Positions 59,384 through 64,000 of a DNA stretch of 64,000 nucleotides are shown piece after piece (positions within the stretch are counted from its first letter, which is position 1; every line of letters starts with the position of its first letter). Below the pieces are notes generated by a model. It made no database searches. It was not told the DNA's origin and was given only the letters and a program-made list of their open reading frames with translations. A program made the translations under genes and the position numbers. The stretch covers positions 186,001-250,000 of the forward strand of contig JBHOQS010000002.1 of NCBI GenBank assembly GCA_042408875.1. Reading direction: 5' to 3'. The stretch comes from JBHOQS01 sp042408875. Its GTDB lineage: Bacteria > Chloroflexota > UBA11872 > JBHOQS01.

Positions 59384-60403
59384 CTATGCGGGGGAGATGT
59401 TCGTCCAGTCGAGGATCACACCGAGCGCGCGCGTACGATCTTCCAGGAGCATAGCATATGCTGAAGGGGCGTCGGTCGCCGGATAGCGGTGGGTAATCAG
59501 CTCGCGCACGTTCACCAGACCAGCAGCCACGAGTTCCAGGAAGAGCTGTTCATTGTGCGCTCGCGTCCAGGGCTGCTGCGCGGTTTCGCGCTCGGGGTGC
59601 GTGCTCGTATGTGCGCCGATCAGGTGCAGGCCCAGCCGGTGGACTTCCTCGTGAAAGTCCACCTGGCTCGGTCCGCGCGGCGAGCCGAGCAGGATGACCC
59701 GCGCCTCCCGCCGCGCCAGCTTGAGCAACGGTGGGATCACCGCCGGGTTGCCCGTGACTTCAAAGAGCACGTCTGCGCCCCGGCCGCGGCTGAGCCGCTG
59801 CACCTCAGCGGCTGCTTCCTTGACGGTCATAGCCAGCGTGTGCATCGCGCCCAGACGTGCAGCAAACGCCAGCCGATGCGCCGAGAGATCGATGCAGATC
59901 AGCGGGAAGGCGCCGCAGAGCCGGGCGAACTGCACAGCAAGCTGCCCCAGCAGTCCGGCGCCAGCGATCACCACGGTCTCGCCCAGCTCGATGCGCGCCC
60001 GACGCACACCGTTGAGCACGGTCGCCGCAAGCACAGTGAACGTGCCTTCTTCAGGCCCTATAGAGGGCGGAAGTGGCCGGACGCGGTCGGCCTGTACCAG
60101 TGCCAGGCTGGCGTGCGGCGCGCTGGAGGCAACGAGCGTCCCCTCAGGGAGGTCGCGCACGTCCGGGCCGGCTGCGACCACGCGGGCGACGTTGCTGTAG
60201 CCGGGGTGCCAAGGGTAGCGCACGTACTGCGCCCACGCCGAGCCAGGCGGGAACTCACCGGAGAGCCCGGTCAGCTCGGTGCCCGTGCTGATGAGCGTCT
60301 TCTCAGTCCGCAGCAGCACCTGTCCTGGCCCGGGCTCGCCCACCTCGATCTCTTCCAGGGCCACCTGGCCGGGCGCTGGAAAGACGACACGCGCACCCTT
60401 CAT
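59384..60403 (-). CDS. medium-chain dehydrogenase/reductase
   Basis: 339 residues. The GroES-like N-terminus has EIEVGEPGPGQVLLRTEKTL, the nucleotide fold VVIAGAGLLGQLAVQFARLC. The structural zinc cysteines are absent and the catalytic zinc ligands are not evident, so it may be a zinc-free reductase or a variant sugar dehydrogenase. It lies 18 bases downstream of the sugar-acid dehydratase, suggesting a shared pathway. Confidence 0.85.
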   Translation of the reverse strand: MKGARVVFPAPGQVALEEIEVGEPGPGQVLLRTEKTLISTGTELTGLSGEFPPGSAWAQYVRYPWHPGYSNVARVVAAGPDVRDLPEGTLVASSAPHASLALVQADRVRPLPPSIGPEEGTFTVLAATVLNGVRRARIELGETVVIAGAGLLGQLAVQFARLCGAFPLICIDLSAHRLAFAARLGAMHTLAMTVKEAAAEVQRLSRGRGADVLFEVTGNPAVIPPLLKLARREARVILLGSPRGPSQVDFHEEVHRLGLHLIGAHTSTHPERETAQQPWTRAHNEQLFLELVAAGLVNVRELITHRYPATDAPSAYAMLLEDRTRALGVILDWTNISPA

Positions 60404-60421
60404 GCGTCACGCTCCCCCATC

Positions 60422-62122
60422 TCACTGCGCCACAGCGGTCAGGAAGTCGAAGTCGCAGCCGCGATCAGCCTGAAGCACATGCTCCAGGTAGAGCCTGCCG
60501 TAGCCGCGGCGATAGGCTGGCTCAGGCGGACGCCAGGCACGGCGGCGCTCCGCCAGCTCCTCGTCAGAGACCAGCAGGTCCAGCCGGCGGTTCGGCACAT
60601 CAAGCTGGATGTAGTCACCCGTGTGCACCAGAGCCAGCGGGCCGCCCACCGCAGCCTCGGGAGCCACGTGCAGCACGACCGTGCCAAACGCCGTGCCGCT
60701 CATGCGTGCATCGGAGATGCGCACCATGTCGCGCACCCCGCGCGCCAACAGCTTCTTCGGCAGCGGCAGGTAGCCTGCCTCCGGCATGCCGGGGCCGCCG
60801 ACGGGTCCAGCGTTTTGCAGCACCAAGATATCGTCGGGCTCCACGTCGAGGTCAGGATCGTCAATGCGGGCGCTCAAGTCGGCCAGCGACGAGAACACCA
60901 CCGCCCGCCCGCGATGGCGCAGCAAATGCGGCGAGGCCGCCGATTGCTTGATCACTGCGCCGTTGGGCGCCAGGTTGCCGCGCAGGATGGCGGTGCCGCC
61001 CTCCGGCTGGAACGGCCGGTCCAGCGGGGCGATGATCTCCCGCCAGCGTTCTGCCCTGGGCACGCTGGCCAGATTCTCTCGCAGCGTCTTACCCGTCACA
61101 GTCATCGTATCGAGATGCAGCACTGGCTCGAGTTCCTTCATGACAGCGGGCACACCGCCGGCCTCGAAGAATGCTTCCATCTGGAACTTGCCAGAGGGGC
61201 GGATGTTTGCCAGCAGCGGCGTCTCGCGGGAGAGGCGGTCGAATAGGTCCAGCGGGAGCTCGATGCCCAGCCGCCCGGCGATGGCGACGAGATGCACAAC
61301 GGCATTCGTCGAGCCGCCTAGGGCCATACAGACGCGAATGGCGTTCTCGAACGCCTCATAGGTCATGATGTGCGACGGCCGCAGGCCGGTGCGCGCGAGT
61401 TCGACCGCGCGGATGCCCGAGAGCTCTGCCAGGCGCAGCCGGCGCGAGTCCGGCGCCGGGATGGCAGCGCAGCCCGGCAGGGCCATGCCCAGCGCCTCGG
61501 CAATGGCGGCCATGGTGCTGGCCGTGCCCATGACCATGCAGTGCCCGGCACTACGGCAGAGCGCTTCTTCGAGCTGCGCAAGCGTGGCCGCCGAAATCGT
61601 GCCGGCGCGGTACTCCGTCCAGAAGCGGCGGCAGTCGGTGCACGCGCCCAGCTCCTGGCCCTCCCAGTGGCCCGAGAGCATCGGCCCGCCGGTAACCACA
61701 ATGGCGGGCACATCCGCGCTGGCCGCGCCCATGAGCTGCGCCGGAGTCGTCTTGTCACACCCACACAACAGCACCACGGCATCGAGCGGCTGGGCGCGGA
61801 TCATCTCCTCAGTGTCCATCGCCATCAGGTTGCGATACAGCATCGAGGTCGGACTGAGAAAAACTTCGCCCAGCGAGATGGTGGGAAACTCCAGCGGAAG
61901 CCCGCCGGCCTGCCAGACGCCGCGCTTCACTGCTTCGGCAAGCTGCCGGAAGTGCGAGTGGCAGTGGTTCAGCTCGCTCCAGGTGTTGCAGATGCCGATG
62001 ACCGGCTTGCGCAAGTCGTCGTCGGTGAAGCCCATGCCCTTGGTGAAGCTGCGGCGGATGAAGGTAGAGAAGCCGGCGTCGCCGTACGTGGTCAGGCGCC
62101 GCTCGGCCGAAGGATCGAGCAT
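60422..62122 (-). CDS. IlvD/Edd family sugar-acid dehydratase
   Basis: 566 residues from ATG 62122 (MLDPSAERRLTTYGDAGFST), preceded by GAGGAT. Iron-sulfur ligands are in CNTWSELNHC, CGCDKTTPAQLMGAASADVP and SAGHCMVMGTASTMAAIAEA, the pattern of L-arabinonate or D-xylonate type dehydratases rather than the amino-acid enzyme. The dehydrogenase gene downstream would supply or remove the linked intermediate. An upstream in-frame start exists but lies in an AT-rich, non-protein-like leader. Confidence 0.9.
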   Translation of the reverse strand: MLDPSAERRLTTYGDAGFSTFIRRSFTKGMGFTDDDLRKPVIGICNTWSELNHCHSHFRQLAEAVKRGVWQAGGLPLEFPTISLGEVFLSPTSMLYRNLMAMDTEEMIRAQPLDAVVLLCGCDKTTPAQLMGAASADVPAIVVTGGPMLSGHWEGQELGACTDCRRFWTEYRAGTISAATLAQLEEALCRSAGHCMVMGTASTMAAIAEALGMALPGCAAIPAPDSRRLRLAELSGIRAVELARTGLRPSHIMTYEAFENAIRVCMALGGSTNAVVHLVAIAGRLGIELPLDLFDRLSRETPLLANIRPSGKFQMEAFFEAGGVPAVMKELEPVLHLDTMTVTGKTLRENLASVPRAERWREIIAPLDRPFQPEGGTAILRGNLAPNGAVIKQSAASPHLLRHRGRAVVFSSLADLSARIDDPDLDVEPDDILVLQNAGPVGGPGMPEAGYLPLPKKLLARGVRDMVRISDARMSGTAFGTVVLHVAPEAAVGGPLALVHTGDYIQLDVPNRRLDLLVSDEELAERRRAWRPPEPAYRRGYGRLYLEHVLQADRGCDFDFLTAVAQ

Positions 62123-62211
62123 CGATCTATCCTCGTCGGTCCAGTTCAGATTACCATACTGGTTTACTTCAATTAGTTTGACCAAGGGTGCGTTCAGAAC
62201 ATAAACATTAA

Positions 62212-62229
62212 ACTTGTTAGACTTGTTAG
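62212..62229. repeat. 9-bp tandem duplication in the dehydratase leader
   Basis: ACTTGTTAG twice head to tail in an unusually AT-rich stretch (62150-62240) upstream of the dehydratase gene. It could be an operator pair or just a slippage product. Confidence 0.7.
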
Positions 62230-62248
62230 AAACATACACAGGAGACCA

Positions 62249-63607
62249 TCAGTCCTCGGCCTGGAAGGTCGGGCGGCCGGGAGCGGTGTCCGTCGTCTCC
62301 TGCTTGCCATTCCGCTGGGCTGCGTCTGGCGCCAGCGCCTGGTGCGGCTGCACCGCCAGCGACCGCCGCTCGGCGCTGAGGACCCGCCAGGTGCCCAGCA
62401 CCATGGCCTCGGTGTCTTGTTCGTTCCAGCCGCGCACGTCTTCATGTAGCGCCGCGGTGCCAATGTCCCACAGGGCCAGGAGCCAGCGCCGCGAGAGATC
62501 GGAGATGCAGCCGGCGTTGCGCAGGTCGTCAGCGCGCGCCTGGAAGCCTACCGCGCTGCGCCCGCGACAGTGCACCGCGTGGGCAGCGGCAATGACATGC
62601 TGGAGCAGCCGGCGGCAGGCGGCAACGGCGTGCCGCGGGCTCTCCAGCGCCAGATCGCAGAATTCCTGGAGCTCAACGCTCCATTCAGCGGGGAGCAGCA
62701 CGTCTGTGGCAATGCGCAGCTTCAGCGCCTCCAGGCCGCCGGCAGCGTGCGCTGCGCCGTTGCCGGCCGGACCCGCCGCCGTGTTAGAGGCGGCGTCCCC
62801 ACTGGCCGGCGCGGGCGCTCCCCCCGGCTGGCTCGCCAGACCGGCCGGCCAGCGTTGGTGCATCTGCCCGGGCTCCGCTCGACGCGCCTCGCCAGGGCGT
62901 GGACGGGCCGCAGGACTGTCCGGTGTGCGCCGCAGACTTGCCGGCCCTACGTGATCTCCTAGCACTGGCTGTGCCCGCAGCAGCCGTTCGTGCGGTCGGG
63001 CGGCCGGGCCAGCCAGGACCGCCCTGATCGCCGCCACGCGGCGGGCCAGCGTCTCAGGCGAAAGCACTGGATGGAGCGCGCCCGGGTCGAGCGGCCGTAC
63101 GCCGAGCTGGCTGGTCACCGGCACGCGCCGCAGCACCGTATGCCTTGTGCTCGCCCGCGCCACCTCCAGGGCAAAGAGCGTAATCACTCCATACACCTGC
63201 GCCAGCTCGCGCAGGCGGTCGGCGGTCCAGGGGATCTCATCACCGAGCCGGTCGAGCGCCTCGAAGGCCGCGCTATCCTGCGGGCTCAGGCGTGCCAGCA
63301 CGGCATGAACGCGGGCACACACCTCCAGCCGCTTCGGCGGAGGGCCAGGCAGCGCACTCGCAGGCATAGGGCGGGCCTGGTGGAAGAAAGCATGGTACGC
63401 CGGCCGGTAGTGCTCCCGGAGCTCGGTATCAGGATCGGCAGGGACAAGCCAGAACAGGCTGCCCGGCGCAAAGCTGGCCGCGGCAAAGGGGACGTAGGGG
63501 CCTAGACCCACTACAGTGCGGCCGGCGGCCAGCGCGGCGACGTGGGTCGGGAACGTAGCCCAGGCCAGCTTCAGCTCCACCCTCGTGCCCCTGAATGCTT
63601 TCTGCAC
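62249..63607 (-). CDS. hypothetical protein with disordered middle
   Basis: 452 residues. An N-terminal alpha/beta part (1-160) is followed by a Pro/Ala-rich linker (about 230-290) and a helical C-terminal part, LPAEWSVELQEFCDLALESP with LRNAGCISDLSRRWLLALWD, which resembles DUF4145-like regions of defence-associated proteins, but weakly. No function can be assigned. It ends about 125 bases from the dehydratase start. Confidence 0.6.
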   Translation of the reverse strand: MQKAFRGTRVELKLAWATFPTHVAALAAGRTVVGLGPYVPFAAASFAPGSLFWLVPADPDTELREHYRPAYHAFFHQARPMPASALPGPPPKRLEVCARVHAVLARLSPQDSAAFEALDRLGDEIPWTADRLRELAQVYGVITLFALEVARASTRHTVLRRVPVTSQLGVRPLDPGALHPVLSPETLARRVAAIRAVLAGPAARPHERLLRAQPVLGDHVGPASLRRTPDSPAARPRPGEARRAEPGQMHQRWPAGLASQPGGAPAPASGDAASNTAAGPAGNGAAHAAGGLEALKLRIATDVLLPAEWSVELQEFCDLALESPRHAVAACRRLLQHVIAAAHAVHCRGRSAVGFQARADDLRNAGCISDLSRRWLLALWDIGTAALHEDVRGWNEQDTEAMVLGTWRVLSAERRSLAVQPHQALAPDAAQRNGKQETTDTAPGRPTFQAED

Positions 63608-63664
63608 GTTGAGCGCGGCATGCTGTATGTATCATACTCGCTGTGCGCTGTCCGCGCGAAGTGG

Positions 63665-63694
63665 TTGTCCGGCCGGGCGCGGCCGGGCTACAAT
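63665..63694 (+). promoter_or_regulatory. promoter for the gene at the right edge
   Basis: TTGTCC (63665-63670) and TACAAT (63689-63694) are 18 bases apart, about 115 bases before the ATG at 63810. The -10 is identical to the elements at fdhD and folP. Confidence 0.45.
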
Positions 63695-63809
63695 TCCCGC
63701 GGGGACGCCGTACGTTTAGCATCTTGCTGCAGACCGCCTGCGCACGGGACTGCAGTGGCTGCGGGCGGGCGCCGGCACCGCCGGTCCGTGGCTGCCGAGG
63801 GACGGTGCG

Positions 63810-64000
63810 ATGCAGGATTTTTTCCACACGGTGCGCCGGAGGCTCCTCCGGCTGCCGATCTTCTACAAGATCCTTCTGGCCAACATGGCTATCGTCGTGC
63901 TGGGGGCAACGGCAGGCACTGCCCTGACCACATGGCATGTCCAGCTTTCGCCCCATACCACGCACTACGAGATGATGGCGACCTTCGCGCTGCTCGGCAC
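63810..64000 (+). CDS. N-terminus of a membrane protein, probably a sensor kinase (cut by window edge)
   Basis: 64 residues visible. A basic start (MQDFFHTVRRRLLRLPIFYK) is followed by a membrane helix (ILLANMAIVVLGATAGTALT) and the beginning of an extracellular part. The arrangement is typical of sensor histidine kinases, but no kinase domain is visible. If so, it could be the partner of a regulator elsewhere. Confidence 0.55.
   Translation, partial: MQDFFHTVRRRLLRLPIFYKILLANMAIVVLGATAGTALTTWHVQLSPHTTHYEMMATFALLG

Noticed and set aside
1..64000. tRNA or rRNA genes, CRISPR arrays, insertion sequences
   Set aside because: No cloverleaf-like, repeat-spacer or transposase-coding sequence was noticed on reading either strand; a dedicated search was not possible.

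Overview
The window is GC-rich, densely coded bacterial chromosome. Several traits together suggest a member of the Chloroflexota: surface proteins carrying a GN..Q.TTNGVLFW-type C-terminal domain, an XPB helicase paired with a large helicase-associated protein, dispersed palindromic repeats built on CCCTCACCCC and CTCTCCCGC blocks, TGC-TACAAT extended -10 promoters and frequent GTG starts. The assignment is an inference without a 16S gene. No rRNA, tRNA, CRISPR array, integrase, transposase or phage head gene was recognised.

Left flank (1-15.8 kb): metabolic and housekeeping genes. On the minus strand lie a PEP carboxylase cut by the window edge with a small helix-turn-helix gene, an orphan Tat/lipoprotein solute-binding protein, gamma-glutamyltransferase, an aldo/keto reductase, a methyltransferase, a sortase, an acyl-CoA ligase, and fdhD with a small partner. 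On the plus strand follow folP, folK, an amidohydrolase and a DUF1028 protein. A single-domain response regulator on the minus strand ends this part.

Centre (15.9-48.3 kb): about 32 kb, all on the plus strand, encodes a contractile injection system of the eCIS type in two blocks. Block 1 (16.06-26.04 kb) has a small protein, a tandem AAA+ ATPase, two large putative metallopeptidase cargo proteins, each followed by an unknown smaller protein, two YkgJ-like cysteine-cluster proteins, and a DUF4157 (eCIS core) protein whose 3' part is split by two G-run frameshifts. Block 2 (26.2-48.3 kb) has the structural genes: DUF4255 cap protein, sheath, tube, tail chaperone with an apparent -1 frameshift extension, a small linker, a second tube, a 1100-residue disordered Ala/Pro-rich protein, LysM protein, VgrG-like spike, PAAR tip, gp25, baseplate J, tail protein I and a baseplate/DUF4159 fusion. 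Four consecutive paralogues follow with two Ig-like domains, one membrane helix and different C-terminal domains (one a glycoside hydrolase). Each block is preceded by the same promoter element: three TAACC boxes at exactly 11-bp spacing, then a -10 hexamer 9 bp further on, which looks like an OmpR/PhoB-class activator site. No fibre/adhesin gene was recognised, and the membrane-anchored paralogues suggest a cell-associated machine rather than a freely released particle.

Right flank (48.3-64 kb): a methyltransferase, a decayed small locus, a URO-D family protein, a three-gene XPB helicase operon, ROK and Gfo/Idh/MocA sugar genes, a chimeric SIS/MetE pseudogene, lspA, a DksA-type protein, a medium-chain dehydrogenase, a sugar-acid dehydratase, a hypothetical protein, and the start of a membrane protein, probably a sensor kinase.

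Two genome-wide habits stand out: many short (9-20 bp) tandem duplications at gene boundaries, and palindromic repeats in intergenic gaps outside the eCIS block.
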